Shown: positions 1-11,802, counted from the first letter of the stretch. The stretch is 64,000 nt of DNA from Delphinus delphis (GCF_949987515.2 NC_082693.1:21758994-21822993); one strand, 5' to 3'. The notes: generated by a model not told the origin, from the sequence alone. Translations and numbers: made by a program.

Positions 1-1390
1 TCAATTTAAAAAATTCAGATGCAGAGAAGGCTCTGGTGCCACGTCCTTTTTAATTCAGCATTCAGTTGTATCTCTACCATGTGAAGGTTGACTTGAAAGG
101 GAGGCCAGGACTTGGTTCCTTAGGGTGGCCTGTGCTACACTGAGCCTATTTGGTGCTACCCTCCTAGCTGCCCTCAATCAGCCATGCTGGAGGAAGGAGA
201 ACGTGGAGCTCCCTTTGGTAGAAGAAGACCATTTTCTGCATTCCCACTTTACTTCTCTTGCTTGAGCAGGTTGATATGCAAGCTAGCAGCCCAAATTGCA
301 GTGCCTAGCAAGCAACTGTCGTAGAAGTGCGTTCTTTCTACACTAATTCTAGATTCTCTAGATGCAGCACATTCTTTTTCATTCAATATATGTATTACTC
401 CAGGCAACCTTCCTGTCCAGACTCACAACAGTTTTCCTCCACTGAGTAGACATGCCAAGATGAACCTTGCTTCTCGCCTGCCCCATTCTACTTCCTGTAG
501 AGTTATATACAGGACGTTTACCTACAGAGGTAGAATGAGAAGATTTGATGGGAACAGAAGGGAGAAGGGGAAGGTTGACATGGGGCCTGACTGACTCAGA
601 GCATAGGTCTCATGTAAAAGGGGATGGTCACCCGTTTTCCAGATGAGAGCAGCCCATATCCAGGTGTAAGGACACAGTGTGAGAGTGAGTCAAAGTTTTC
701 CCCTAGTTTCTTAGGTTAGGCTGTTGACAAACTGATTCTGAGAATGGAATGTCAAGGGAGTGGCCCAGATGCAGTTAGAAAAATTCCTTAATAGACTTTT
801 CTTTGCTTTAATAATGGTATTATCTAGTTTATGTGTGATGATGGAATTTTGTTTCTCTATTGTATTATTAGGTATGGCATTACTCTCTAGTTTTTATGTT
901 TACAAATATAAAGTTAGGGTGTATATGAGGCTCTGACAGTCTACTAACATATTTGATAGGAAATTCTGTACCTTTTTGAATCTCTCTCCTCCCTTGACTT
1001 CTGAGACATCATTCCTTTTTTGTTCTCACATTAGCTCTCTGAGTTTTCTCACTTTTTTTTGGCTTCCCTTGCTAGATGTTCTTTGGGGCTCTACCCTTGA
1101 TCTTATTCTCTTCTTAATGTCTATTCTCTGTCTTTCAGCATTTATTTACTTCTTTGGTTTCTCTGTCATGTTATGTCTTGATGACTCTTTCTTCTATCTC
1201 TAGCCCTGACTTCTTTCATGGACTCTAGACCCTTATTTATATCCAACTGTCTAACAGATATTCCTTCCCAGATGTCTCTTAAAGAACTAAAACTCAGTAT
1301 GTCCAAGAATAAACTTATCTTTTACTCCCCCCCTATAGCCTACTCCTTCAGTATTCCCCAGCTCAATGAACAGCATCACTGTTTCCCCAT
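1..1390. other. Unique sequence left of ITPR2
   Basis: No gene, exon or repeat family recognised. The composition is AT-rich with pyrimidine-rich stretches on the + strand near 1000-1350. It is likely intergenic, beyond the 3' end of ITPR2. Confidence 0.5.
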
Positions 1391-1443
1391 TCATGCACTG
1401 GGAGTGTGGAGTCTTAACCACTGGACCACCAGGGAAGTCCCTC
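1391..1443 (-). mobile_element. CHR-1-type SINE fragment
   Basis: About 50 bp matching the reversed head of a CHR-1-type SINE (cttaaccactggaccaccag, then ggaagtccc). No tail or clear duplication is visible, so it is a remnant. Confidence 0.7.
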
Positions 1444-2649
1444 CAAGAATCATTCTGGATTCCTCCTTCTTGAGTACCCAGTTGGGCACCACGTTCTGTA
1501 TATTTTTGAATATTTCTTGTATTCAACCAACCCGTCTTTCTATCCCCAATGCTTACTCTTTGAGATAAAACCCTCATCATATCTTGCCTGGACTTCTGCA
1601 ATATTCCTTAAATATAATAGACACTAAATAAACATATGTTGAAGTAAATGAATATATAAATATAGAGATAGAAGTTATGAAAAATCTCAAGGTCTGTTTG
1701 ATTTTTACATGGATGTTTGTCTTCTCTACCCTATATTTATGTAACTGAGCTCTTTAGAGCTAAACTTTACATTTCTCCCAGTTAATCACAATAGCTTTGT
1801 TCACTATTCTAGTTTTCTGACCATATTGTTACTTTGTCATCCATCCTGTTTACTCTACTTCCCAACTTTATGTCATCTCCACATTTTATAATTTTGCTAT
1901 TTTGTTATTCCAGACATTGGAATAAAGGTTGGTCAGGAAAAGGCCAAGGACAGAGCTCTAACAATAGGCCAAGGATACTTTACCCTAATCTCATGTTAGG
2001 TAAAACTGTTCACTTGCATGCGTATTTGTAGAACTCTACTCTAGTCAAGGACAAATTTTCTATTTTGTCCAAAGGAATATCATGCAACTTTTCTTAAACG
2101 TCTTGTTGAAATCAGTATAATCTGTGGCTCTAGTATTTACTTAATCTACAATTCCAATGATCCTATACAATATAAATGAGTTTGGGAAAACTTGTTCCTA
2201 GAAAACACTTGCTGGATTTAATACAACTTTCATTTCTTTTAAAAAATGTTATTATACTATAAAAGCAACTTTTAAAACTATAAAAAGCTTAGAAAATAAA
2301 AAAGGAAAATACTGTATCATCCTATAGTTGTTTTAAAACAAATAGCATTATAGTGTATTTTGTTTAAGTCTTTTTGAGAAACATGCTTTTCTATAGTTAA
2401 TAGTGTATATATAATTTGTAGGCATTTTTAAAGTTTATCATGCCTGTTTTCCAGTGTTGCCTCAGTTTACATGCTTCCCATAGATTCATAACATTCCATC
2501 CTATGACTGAATCATATATTTTAAAACACACCCAAAATTACTGGACCTTTGGATTACATTCAGTTTTTAAATGATAAATAATTAGATTTTGCCTACGTAG
2601 ATTTTTCTTTATATTTTTCTTGCACACCTCCCAGAAGTTGTATATTTGG
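1444..2649. other. Unique or unrecognised sequence
   Basis: AT-rich with no usable open frame. Parts near 2240-2560 have the look of old L1-type sequence (ataaaaaaggaaaatactgt, ttctatagttaatagtgtat), but I cannot assign a family. Confidence 0.4.
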
Positions 2650-2991
2650 GTCAATTTTCTGGTGCCTAATACATATATCTGGATTAGTCAGGTAGGCTGG
2701 GTTATGCTACAGCAACAATCACACATGCCCCAATCTCATTTATTTACCAAAAACCAAAAAACCCTTAAATTTCAATGGCTTAACACACAAAAGTTTATTT
2801 CTCACTCATTTCAATTCTGCTGTGTGTATCAAGGATCTCCAGGGTAGTTCCCTTCAAAGCGGTGACTTGGGGATTCAGGCTGACTCCATCCTGGCCTCCA
2901 TGATTAATGTGGTGGGGAAAGAACTTGAGGTTGTACAGGGACCTTTTTTCTACCACCCCTGCTTGTCAACTGAACTCACAATCCACTAATC
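2650..2991 (+). repeat. Ancient interspersed repeat, left part (right part 4419-4560)
   Basis: The phrases taggctgggttatgctacag, aatggcttaacacacaaaag and tttatttctcactcattt match a common old mammalian repeat whose family name I cannot fix. The sequence resumes after the L1/SINE block as tgggtgctgggaaatatgtc, so the L1 landed inside it. Confidence 0.6.
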
Positions 2992-3001
2992 AGAACTAGT
3001 C

Positions 3002-4230
3002 ATATCAATATGCGAAAAAATGAAACCTGGGACCACTGTCTCACACCATACACAAAATTCAACTCAAAATGGATTAAAGACTTGGATGTAAGGTCTGAAA
3101 CTATAAAACTCCTAGAAGAAAACAGAGGCAGTATGCACTTTGACACTGGCCTTAGCAATATCTTTCTAGATATATCTCCTCAGGCAAGAAAAACAAAAGC
3201 AAAAATAAACAAATGGGACTACATCAAACTAGAGAGCTTCTGCAGAGCAAAGAAAACCATCATCAAAATGAAAAGACAACTTACTGAATGGGAGAAGATA
3301 TTTGCAAATCCTACATCTGATAAGGGGTTAAGATCCAAAATATATAAAGAACTCATAGTAACTCAACAACAAAAAAACAACCCAATTAAAAATGTTTCTA
3401 AAGAAATACGAATGGTCAACAGGCACATGAAAAGGTGTTCAACATCACTAGTTATCAGAGAAGTGCAAATCAAAGCCACAATGAGATATCACGTCACACC
3501 TGTTAGAATGGCTATCATCAAAATACAAGGAATAACAAATGTTGGAAACAATGTGGAGGAAAGGGAACCCCGGTACACTGTTGGTGGGACTGTAAATTGG
3601 TGCAGCCACTATGGAAAACAGTATGGAGATTCCTCAATAAGTTAAGGCTAGAGCTACCATATGATCCAGCCATCCTACTTCTGGGCATTTATCCAAAGAA
3701 TATGATTACACTAATTTGAAAAGATATATGCACCCTTATGTTCATCATGGCATTATTTACAATAGCCAAGATATGGAAACAACCTAAGTTCCCATCAATG
3801 GATGAATGGATAAAGAATATATGGTATGTATAGATACATAATAGAATACTAATGACCATAAAAAAGATGAAATCTTGCCATTTGTGACAACATGGATGGA
3901 CCCTGAGGGTACTATACTAAGTGAAATAAGTCATATGGAGAAAGACAAATATAGTATGATTTTACTGATATGTGGAATATAAAAAACAAACAAACAGAAT
4001 AAATGGGACAAACCAAACCAAACAAAAACAAACATGAGGATACAGAGAACAGAGTAGTGGTTACCAGAGGGGCGAAATGGGTAAAAGGGATCAACTGCGT
4101 GGTGATGGACGGAAACTAAATTTTTGGTGGTGGGTAGGCTGTAGGGTATACAGAAATAGAAATATAATGTTGTACACATGAAACGTATATAATGTTATAA
4201 CCAAAGTTACCTCAATAATAAATAAATCTA
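3002..4230 (+). mobile_element. 5'-truncated L1, ORF2 end plus 3' UTR
   Basis: It begins inside the ORF2 C-terminal region; the translation contains [20 protein letters not shown] and [20 protein letters not shown]. It runs to the L1 3' UTR and ends at aataataaataaatcta. Frame is kept for about 210 codons, then lost. It has no reverse transcriptase core and cannot move. It interrupts an older repeat seen at 2650-2991 and 4419-4560. Confidence 0.9.
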
Positions 4231-4408
4231 GGGAATTCCCTGGTGGTCCAGTGGTTAAGATTCCATACTTCCCCTGCAGAGGGCACGGGTTCGATCCCTC
4301 ATCATGGAAGTAAGATCTTGCATGCCGCACGGCGCGGCCAACAAACAAACAAACAGAAAAAACCCTTAAAAAAATATAAACCCTTAAAAAAAATCTAAAA
4401 AAAAAAAA
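4231..4408 (+). mobile_element. CHR-1-type SINE joined to an L1 3' end
   Basis: Head gggaattccctggtggtcca, B-box-like gggttcgatccc, and an A-rich tail that repeats the phrase aaacccttaaaaaaa. It follows the L1 at 3002-4230 in the same orientation. The only good duplication spans both elements: AGAACTAGTC at 2992 and 4409. Confidence 0.85.
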
Positions 4409-4560
4409 AGAACTAGTCGTGTGTTTCCACCAAACCACAATGGGTGCTGGGAAATATGTCCTTTGTGTGTCCAGTACGAGGAGGAGCATCGCTATTGGGG
4501 AGCATTAAGTTCTACTCCAGTGCAGTGGCTTTGCACTCCATCAGTTTAGCTTAGCTGGAA

Positions 4561-6796
4561 CTACGTTTCTTAGAATCTCCTCTCTCAGAGGATTATAGGT
4601 TAATTTTGACCACAGGAGATATTTTCATGAGATTTGGAAGGTGGGAGTGAAGCAACAGTCATTAAGTTCAGAAGGAGTAGGCAACAGGTACCACTGAAGC
4701 CTGATCTCCTGCTCACCATGCTGGTGTGGGCAGCAGCCAGTCCACAGTCTTCCATCTTCCAGTTCCCATTAGATCTCCTCTTCAGCTTCACTGAGTCCCG
4801 GGTCAGATGCACATGCTTTTCCATGGTGAAGAACACTAGCTTCTTTTTTATGTCACATGAGCTATGGAGTTTGGGGGTGGCAAAAGCTAGATGCGAATTT
4901 TGTTCCCATGGGTCCTAGTTTGTCCTTGCTCTTCCGTGCCTCACACACAGCTTTTTCTCCTGACCACCAGCCCCACTGACTCACCATGACTTCAGACCTA
5001 CCACCACTGATGCAGAAGCAGCAGCCTTCCGTCGAGTTCTTCACCAGCTCTTCACTACAACTGCATGATGTCAAATCCTTAAAATCCTTAAAATCTTCTC
5101 AGTCCATGTCACCCAACCTGATTTTTCTTCTCCAATAAAACCCTAAATGATATAAAATACATTAATATTTTTTATGAAGCAGGGTCTAATTTTAAGGTAA
5201 TGTGTTCACAAAATTTTTATTTGAATATACTGTTGAGAAGACCAGGATCACAAAAAATCATTTGATCCATGTTGAGAGAGAACAGGTTATGGCAGAAGAA
5301 AGGCAGATACAACTGTGCACAGTGAAGACAATTATGAAAACAAAACGAAAACCACAGTTATTAGAACAGGCAGCAGCCTCAGAAGGTTTTTCCTACACAA
5401 ATAGATTTGAGGGAAGGAGAACTTTGGAAGGAAGTGCTGCAGTGGATTGTAGAGGGGATCCACACCTGTATCCACATTTCCACAGCTGTTAGGAGGGCAA
5501 TTCTACCTGGAGCTGATTTTACCCCAAGGACCAGAGTGAAAAGGGAACAGGCTAATCTAGGGGGAAATCCACATCGAAGTGTAAAGACCAGAATTTTCTG
5601 TTAGATTGAGTCAAACTGAGTTCAACAACTTCTGTCTGTTCTTATAAATTTTCTACTTTCATCAAGTTTGGTCTCTGTGTTTCTTTGTTTGCCATGTGAC
5701 ACGTTCCCTGTGACGTGCCAGCGCCTCTGCTGTCGGGGAAGGACATAGGAGAAGTTCAAGTACACAGATTTCTGGCCTGCAGTTGTGCTCTGAAGACTAG
5801 CCTTCCCAAGACTTCCTCAAAGCACTGCAGTTGACAGTCAAAGGCAGGGTGACTTTCAAATGTCCATCACACTCCCCTCCCCGTGTATCCTCCCGCCCTT
5901 CGTGCTAGTTACTCTCACTGGAAGAGGAACGCATTGTCCACTTTCCCTCCCGAAACCTTTCCTCGGATCCCAAACAAAACAAAACAATTCTTGCCACACA
6001 GCTTCAAGGACACTAGAAATTGCCCATGTGAGCAGAGAATTCTCTTTGTGGTTTGCAAGTGATTCATGCAAGTCATTTTGATATCACCTGTCCCATGCTC
6101 TGGGGGTTAAGAACCAGGAAATCCTGGATGGTCAAAAGGCCTGTAACCACAGAGCCCCTGCTGTGTATCACCAGGATGCAGATATACCAGTAGGTGTTGG
6201 CCAACTGGGAATTTGACCAACTCTCAGTAAGAGCTGGACACAATGGTCCACCTGGATTAGCTCACCAGTGTGATTCAAGTCACCAAAATTTTTGTCCCCC
6301 ATGTCTCGTTATGTAAAATAGCAATAATAATGACTTTCATACCAATGGATACATTATTCAGAAACGTTAAGAAATGAATAGAGCACTTAAAGTATCACAT
6401 GCAAAAAAGCTAAACAAATTCAATTTTATTAATAATAATTTATGAGTTATACTTATCTGGCTTTGAAATATATTAGAATCATGTTTTTTGAGGCAAATGT
6501 AGCATTCCTCTACTGCAGGAAAAAAAAAAAGGCTACTGGTGAAATGAGAAGAACTGGTAGGATAATTTTATAAATTAGTTCAAGTCTGTGGAAACACTTC
6601 AGTTCAGAGGTGACACCTGGATTTGTTTTCAGATTTCTCAAGTTTCACATGCATTTTAGCTCCTGTGCTCCATTTTGGTATAGTGTATTTTCTTCTACTA
6701 AATGGGGTAGCTTTATCAACAAATGAGTGACTAGAGGGCCTCAACTGGCCTCAGGCATTTTCTTCAAAGTGGAATTAGGTGTCAAATCTTGCAAAT
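4561..6796. other. Unrecognised sequence
   Basis: No gene recognised. Several short open frames overlap on both strands without coding signs. A short direct repeat (aaatccttaaaatccttaaa) occurs near 5075. The part right of 6425 could be the end of the ITPR2 transcript. Confidence 0.4.
6425..6430 (-). promoter_or_regulatory. Candidate distal ITPR2 poly(A) signal
   Basis: AATAAA in gene orientation, followed about 25 to 60 nt downstream by T/GT-rich sequence (TTTGCATGTGATACTTT...). It is about 4.2 kb after the stop, close to the 3' UTR length I recall for human ITPR2. Confidence 0.3.
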
Positions 6797-6811
6797 AGAA
6801 AGTTCCCCACA

Positions 6812-6928
6812 TTAACAGATGCAAACTATTACAGATAGAATGGATAAACAACAAGGTCCTACTGTATAGCACAGGGCACTATATTCAGTATCCTGGGATA
6901 AACCATGATGGAAAAGAATATGAAAAAT

Positions 6929-6986
<58 letters not shown>

Positions 6987-7063
6987 ATCACTTTGCTGTA
7001 CAGTAGAAATTAACACAAACATTGTAAATCAACTATACTTCACTAAAATAAATTTTTTAAAAA
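6812..7063 (+). mobile_element. L1 3' end with (TA)n expansion
   Basis: Only the L1 3' UTR remains (ctactgtatagcacagggca, then tgaatcactttgctgtacag), ending in an A-rich tail. Imperfect duplications AGAAAGTTCCCCACA and AGAAGCTCTCCACA flank it. Confidence 0.85.
6932..6980. repeat. (TA)n microsatellite
   Basis: A 49-bp pure AT dinucleotide tract inside an L1 3' UTR. It is likely length-polymorphic and able to extrude a cruciform. Confidence 0.97.
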
Positions 7064-7077
7064 AGAAGCTCTCCACA

Positions 7078-7819
7078 GGCTTCCCTCTCCCTACATACAG
7101 TGTACCCCTCACACTTGCATACATTTTAGTCACTTGCCTGGTTCCTGTAGGCACCTGTGCTTGTCTTTAAGATGCCTGCTGCACCCCTTTTTGCAATGTA
7201 TCATGTGTCAGGGCATCCTGGAACAGGTCTGTGGGTCAGAATATGCTGACTTCTTATTCTGTAAAGATTTAAGAACTGCTGGAGGGAACACACCTCTTAT
7301 GGCTACTCCCCACAAAGCCCTGTTCTTTGCATGTTTAAGGGTTATCTCTTGAGCCTGTAATCTGTCACATCATTATACTTGTGCAATACTTACTTACTTA
7401 TGCCCCAGTCTACTGGGTTCCTGGAGGGTAAGCCCCGCTCATCCTATTATCTGTCCTTTACTCCTTTCCTCTAATCATAGCGAAGTCCCAATCTGCACCT
7501 TCCCTCCCCAAGTTTCCAGATCCCCAGCCTCTCCGCTCATTCGCAGCCCTGGGGCATCGGGGTAGAGGGTGGGCCCTACTGCATGATTGCTTCTAATAAA
7601 ACAACTATAAACTAAAAAGAGCAGCCAAAACAATGAGTTGCGAGCTGAGAATATGGAAAAAAGCAAACAATTAGTTCTGACTTGGATGAAATATCTTCCT
7701 GACTTATCAATAATCCACTAGAAACTGCATCCTCATCACAACACAAAAATTTCAGTATGAAAGAAAATAAGCCCTAACTTTTTAAAGTTAGTTTAAATAT
7801 GTTTTACAAGTATAAAATT
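7078..7819. other. Unrecognised sequence between two L1 tails
   Basis: Moderately GC-rich from 7100 to 7600 and AT-rich after. It may be distal ITPR2 3' UTR if the signal at 6425 is used; otherwise flank. Confidence 0.4.
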
Positions 7820-7905
7820 TATTTATTTATTTATTTTGGTTTTTTTAACATCTTTATTGGAGTATAATTGCTTTACAATATTTTAAAATATTATAATCTT
7901 AAAAC
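7820..7905 (-). mobile_element. Short L1 3' terminus
   Basis: Reverse orientation: (attt)n, then aacatctttattggagtata and attgctttacaatatttt, the end of a cetartiodactyl L1 3' UTR. Less than 100 bp is retained. Confidence 0.75.
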
Positions 7906-8257
7906 ATACTTGCATGAAACTCTTGGACCTCAGAATGGAACATGTAGGGGAATAAAACCTTTTGAAATTAAAAATTATGTTCAGCGGAAACATACTTTTA
8001 AACCAATATGGGTTTTAATAACTAAATAGTAAAACATTTTCCTTAACAACAAAATCAAAGGTGATTATATTTATTTTAATATTGCTATATAAATATGAGA
8101 ATGTTAATTGATACTTGCCTAGGTCAAATATTCCAGTTGCATTAACAAACATATACAAAACAAACATAAATTTATAGCGAATGTCAAATTTCCCCGTGAT
8201 TATCTCCTCCATCATGAATTTCATAGCCTTGAAACTGCCTTTTTTTGTTTGCTTTTG

Positions 8258-8263
8258 TTTATT
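8258..8263 (-). promoter_or_regulatory. Candidate ITPR2 poly(A) signals (also 8070-8075)
   Basis: Read on the minus strand, AATAAA is followed by an A-rich then T-rich stretch; a second AATAAA sits about 190 nt further downstream at 8070-8075. Either would give a 3' UTR of about 2.3 to 2.5 kb. Both lie in unique sequence, unlike the hexamers at 7815-7860, which belong to an L1 tail. Confidence 0.3.
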
Positions 8264-10011
8264 TTGCTTTATAGTCTTAAAGTATTTAGGCAGGAAAGAG
8301 AGAAACAGAACTGAGAAATATTTCAATTTTGACTAAATAAGAGTCTGGTTAGTTGTAATCGCTTTTGAATACTTCTCATAGGAGAAAACACACTGTGACA
8401 CGGTGACCTGCCACTCCACAATGGTTGGAGAGGTGAAGCCATTTCTTGATGGCAGTACATACCCAATGGCTCATTCTCTATAAAAAAGTGTAAGGAAAGA
8501 CTAGATGGTTCATCTGAAAGGCAGGTTGCTCTCATCTGTACAAATTAACTTATTTTCTTGATGCTAGAACATCCATCAGAAAAATTTTACTTTGTGTTAA
8601 ACAGGGATAAGTTCTGACATTGGAACATAGCCAATGTTTTCCACCTTTCTCTTCTTTTCCCTACCCATGAAACTCTCTGCCTAATTAAAATACTTTGAAA
8701 GGTACTTTTCATCTAATACTGTTAATAACAATAATGGTCTTGGATTTTTAAAACAATGGCTGCTTTGGTCTACTTCAGTTTTGGTGAAGCCATTTTTAAA
8801 AATCAAATATATGATATAAAGTTTCAATGAAGCATTAGGATCGAATGACACTGGAATTTCTCATACATTTACTGAATGCCTTCTAGGTTCAAAGTTCTGT
8901 GTTGCATACAGATATATATCCCAGTTTCTGAGTATCTTTGAATCATGATCCTTCAGCAACTGGTTAGGAAAAATACTACCAGATCAGAGTAAGGAATTCT
9001 TAACTTGGGGAGGGATTTGGAGGAGCGGGGGAGGTGTACCAGCAGATTCAGTTCAAAAATTCATTGCTCTGGGTTTCAACAGCTTTCCTCCAAGTCTACA
9101 TTTTAATGGGGTGTGTGGAAAAAGGATTGGTTCAGGCATCCTTTATCATCTACCCAGACCATGATTTGAGAATTTTAGGAGCCAATAGCTTAAACTATAT
9201 TAAAATAATCCAAAAGCTTTAAAAATGGTCACAGCAAACGCTGTCCTGAACTTAAACCTTGGTGGTGATAACATGAGAGTTCAAAAATGCAATTTTTTGT
9301 TCTTTTGGGGGCAGCGACTAGGAAAGGTCAGCTTGCAGAGCACCTCCAAGAGTCTGGTGTCATGTGCCTGCTCTCCTGCCACGTGGCAGTTCTAACACTT
9401 TCATGATCTGAATTTTGTCTTAACATTCTAAAAGCATAATCGCTAAGAATAATACAAGCATGGCAGGTTAATTTCTCCCTCCACAAATTCTGGTTGCATA
9501 ATTTAACATACAAACAATTTGAGGAAGAGATTATTATCTCTTTACATTTTGAAAAGCTCTTCCTGATACGGTTTAAAATACGCGATTGAAACTCTGCATT
9601 TTCTTGAGTATTCAATATGTTTCTTGGATTTTTTTCCTAACTGCAAGAAGAGGATAAATAAAACCACTCAGTTCTTAAGCACAGCAAACATGAATCAAAT
9701 AGCTTTTACTCCATATCTATAAAAGGCAATGCCACCATCATAAGTTTCTCAATATTTCCTGTCGCCTTTAAGCATGTTCATTATTAATCTCAATGTATTT
9801 TAATAGCATACATATGTCCTTGGGGCTTACTGTCATCTTTTTTGTCCCCAAATCTTTTAAAAATCTTAGCCTCTACATGACTTTAAGCATGTTTTTAAAC
9901 AAGTTTTATGAAAACCTCTTTTTGTACTCCATAGTGACAGAGCCCCTCTGAATCTGGGAGAAGGAAATCACATTCCAGTCGCATTGTCAGCCCGAGGGGC
10001 ATAAGCTCCAA

Positions 10012-10030
10012 AGCTCTAGTTCCTAGAGCT
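10012..10030. repeat. Small hairpin in the 3' UTR
   Basis: AGCTCTAG, loop TTC, CTAGAGCT: an 8-bp perfect stem within probable ITPR2 3' UTR. Confidence 0.7.
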
Positions 10031-10541
10031 GTAAATCCATTGTGTTGCAGGTTATAAATAAGGAAATTGGCCCGTGACAGCTACGGTTTGGAAGCATTAA
10101 CATTTTTGTGTGCAACTCTCATTTTTAATCTTTTCAGTTATTTCCCTTAGTAAAACTTAGCCACCAAAATGACTTCCTGTATCACTGACCCATATGCCAT
10201 CATTAAAAGAAAGAAATTCCAACCAACCATGACAAAGGTTGCAGTCAGCATTTAAGACAAAATGGACTCTTACAGATTCAGCCAAAGGTAGCTCTCTCCG
10301 CCCTGCATCTCCTTCCACCCCGCCTCCCCCTACCTTCTCCGTCCATTTGAGCAAGGGACCTCTCTTTGCATTAAGAATGCGTGATGTGTGCTTTTTAGTG
10401 GCTGCATTTTAAGTTTGGTCTTCTCAACCATGAAAACACAGTTAGAAATTGTTCTCGGAGCTAAACCACTCAACATCTTGGCACTTGGTTGTTTTTAACT
10501 TTTCAACAATAGGCACTGTTCACTCCCCTCCATCTCAGTTC

Positions 10542-10547
10542 TTTATT
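10542..10547 (-). promoter_or_regulatory. AATAAA hexamer just after the ITPR2 stop
   Basis: A canonical poly(A) hexamer lies 54 nt after the stop codon. If used, it would give an extremely short 3' UTR. There is no strong GT-rich downstream element, so it is probably weak or unused. Confidence 0.25.
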
Positions 10548-10600
10548 CAGTGATCAGGCAGTACACTGATGAAAGGCTAGTCACGGCTGCCCCCATGGTA

Positions 10601-10687
10601 TCAGTGCGGTGGCATGTGATGATTCACATGGGGTGTGTTTGATCCGAGAAAGCCCAGTCTCTGCTTATTCTTCCTTTGTTCTGTCAT
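10601..10687 (-). CDS. ITPR2: ITPR2 terminal coding exon (last 28 residues and stop)
   Basis: This exon encodes the extreme C-terminus of the type 2 IP3 receptor, a tetrameric ER calcium-release channel; the tail lies in the cytosol. Read on the minus strand, the exon starts with ATG (an internal Met) right after a strong acceptor (ttttcccccag) and ends in TGA. It gives MTEQRKNKQR, then LGFLGSNTPH, then VNHHMPPH, which is the diagnostic end of ITPR2; ITPR1 instead ends in a proline/glutamine-rich tail. The length is 87 bp, 28 codons plus stop, and it is entered in phase 0 from the exon at 11641-11802. The basic start continues the C-terminal helix and the His/Pro-rich end is probably disordered. 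Paralogue identity rests on remembered protein sequence, but the match is extensive and unambiguous. Confidence 0.97.
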   Translation of the reverse strand: MTEQRKNKQRLGFLGSNTPHVNHHMPPH

Positions 10688-11640
10688 CTGGGGGAAAAGA
10701 GAGAATGCGTTGAGCTGATTTTCTCACTCATTCTCAGTGCTGGTGGGACACACAATGCTGGGTGAATATTTCCCAAGCACCTATAGTCTGTCCAGCATCA
10801 CAGAAAATATATTTATCAAAAAGGAGAAAATATTTTTTAAAGTGAATTTCCCTAGGCAGAGAAACAGAGCAAACCACTCCCTGTGGTTAAGAAAGAGGAA
10901 CTGTGGTTCTTTTAAAGCAGCCCTTGCTTGTAACACACACATAATCATCGCCATCACCTTAGTCATTTTAAAACCTACCACGGTTACTTTTGATATTATT
11001 TTTACTAATGCTAACAATTTTACACGACAAAGGGGTTGATTGTAGTGTTGAAATGACAGGTACTAATGACGATCTGCCTTTCTGATGAATTTAGTAATGG
11101 TTATGATGGCAGAAAATACGATTTTTCTAGGGCTCCCCTGGTGGCGCAGTGGTTGGGGGGTCTGCCTGCCGGTGCGGGAGACGTGGGTTCGTGCCCCGGT
11201 CCAGGAGGATCCCACGTGCCGCGGAGCGGCTGGGCCCGTGAGCCATGGCCGCTGAGCCTGCGCGTCCGGAGCTTGTGCTCCGCAACGGGAGAGGCCACAA
11301 CAGTGAGAGGCCCGCGCACCACTGAAGAAAAAAAAAAAAAAAAAAGAATACGATTTTCTATAAAAAAGTCCAAAGAGGTCCTTGTCTTTCGGCAACTGCT
11401 CCTTCCTTCCCCGTTCGGTAGAAGTGTCACACAAGATGGGGAGGTGTGATAAGCAGAAGTAGCCTCTGCTTGTAGAGATTTGGTTCTTACAACACAACGT
11501 GGGGTGTTTTTTTTATGGGAATTTACAGTCCATCGTGGATAACAATCTTGCGCCCAGGAGTCTCCAGCCACCCCTTCCTCACAGTGGTGAACAATTTCAC
11601 ATGCCCCGCCCCCCCAGCTCCATCTGCCGAGCGCACCCAC
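10688..11640 (-). other. ITPR2: ITPR2 last intron
   Basis: A 953-bp intron with donor GTGGGT and acceptor ttttcccccag, joining phase-0 exons. It carries one young CHR-2 SINE at 11130-11345; the rest is unique sequence. Confidence 0.95.
11130..11345 (+). mobile_element. CHR-2-type SINE (copy 1)
   Basis: A tRNA-derived cetacean SINE: head ggctcccctggtggcgcagt, B-box-like gggttcgtgcc, a GC-rich body, and a poly(A) tail. It is flanked by near-identical duplications, AATACGATTTTTCTA at 11115-11129 and AATACGATTTTCTA at 11347-11360. It sits in the last ITPR2 intron, antisense to the gene. Confidence 0.93.
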
Positions 11641-11802
11641 CTGCTCCTTGAGCTCCGCCAGCTGACCCGACAGCTGTCTGACCAGACTCATGGTCGATTC
11701 CAACTTCTCCTGCAGGTTCCGAATCTCATTTTGTTCACTGTCACCTTCATTGCTAACAAGGGACATAGCTCGCATCCGAGGAAACCAGTCCAAATTCTTC
11801 TC
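11641..11802 (-). CDS. ITPR2: ITPR2 penultimate coding exon (C-terminal coiled coil)
   Basis: This 162-bp exon encodes 54 residues, beginning [20 protein letters not shown] and ending [12 protein letters not shown]. In IP3 receptors this part follows the linker domain and forms the long C-terminal helix. The four subunits bundle there in a coiled coil that links the pore to the IP3-binding regions. Leucine/hydrophobic spacing ([10 protein letters not shown], then [15 protein letters not shown]) fits a coiled coil. The acceptor reads tttgtttttag and the donor GTGGGT. Both ends are phase 0, so the exon is frame-neutral. The [11 protein letters not shown] stretch separates ITPR2 from ITPR1. Human ITPR2, as I remember it, has Lys where this has Arg in LVRQLSGQ. 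Confidence 0.97.

Larger units (their letters stand above)
6400..10600 (-). other. ITPR2: Probable ITPR2 3' UTR (left boundary uncertain)
   Basis: Sequence downstream of the TGA is mostly unique between about 7.9 and 10.6 kb, as expected for the multi-kilobase 3' UTR known for ITPR2 in other mammals. AATAAA signals in gene orientation occur at 10542, 8258, 8070 and 6425. If the human length of roughly 4 kb holds, the 6425 signal would be the distal end, and the UTR would then include the L1 tails at 6812-7063 and 7820-7905. If 8258 or 8070 is used, those L1 pieces lie outside. Transcript data are needed to choose. Confidence 0.45.

Noticed and set aside
1..6400. Search for SSPN exons, the expected human neighbour
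   Set aside because: No tetraspan-like or sarcospan-like coding segment was recognised; the gene probably lies further left.
11101..11793. 230-codon minus-strand open frame as one gene
   Set aside because: Only the first 51 codons are the real ITPR2 exon. The frame then reads through the donor site into the intron and the SINE.
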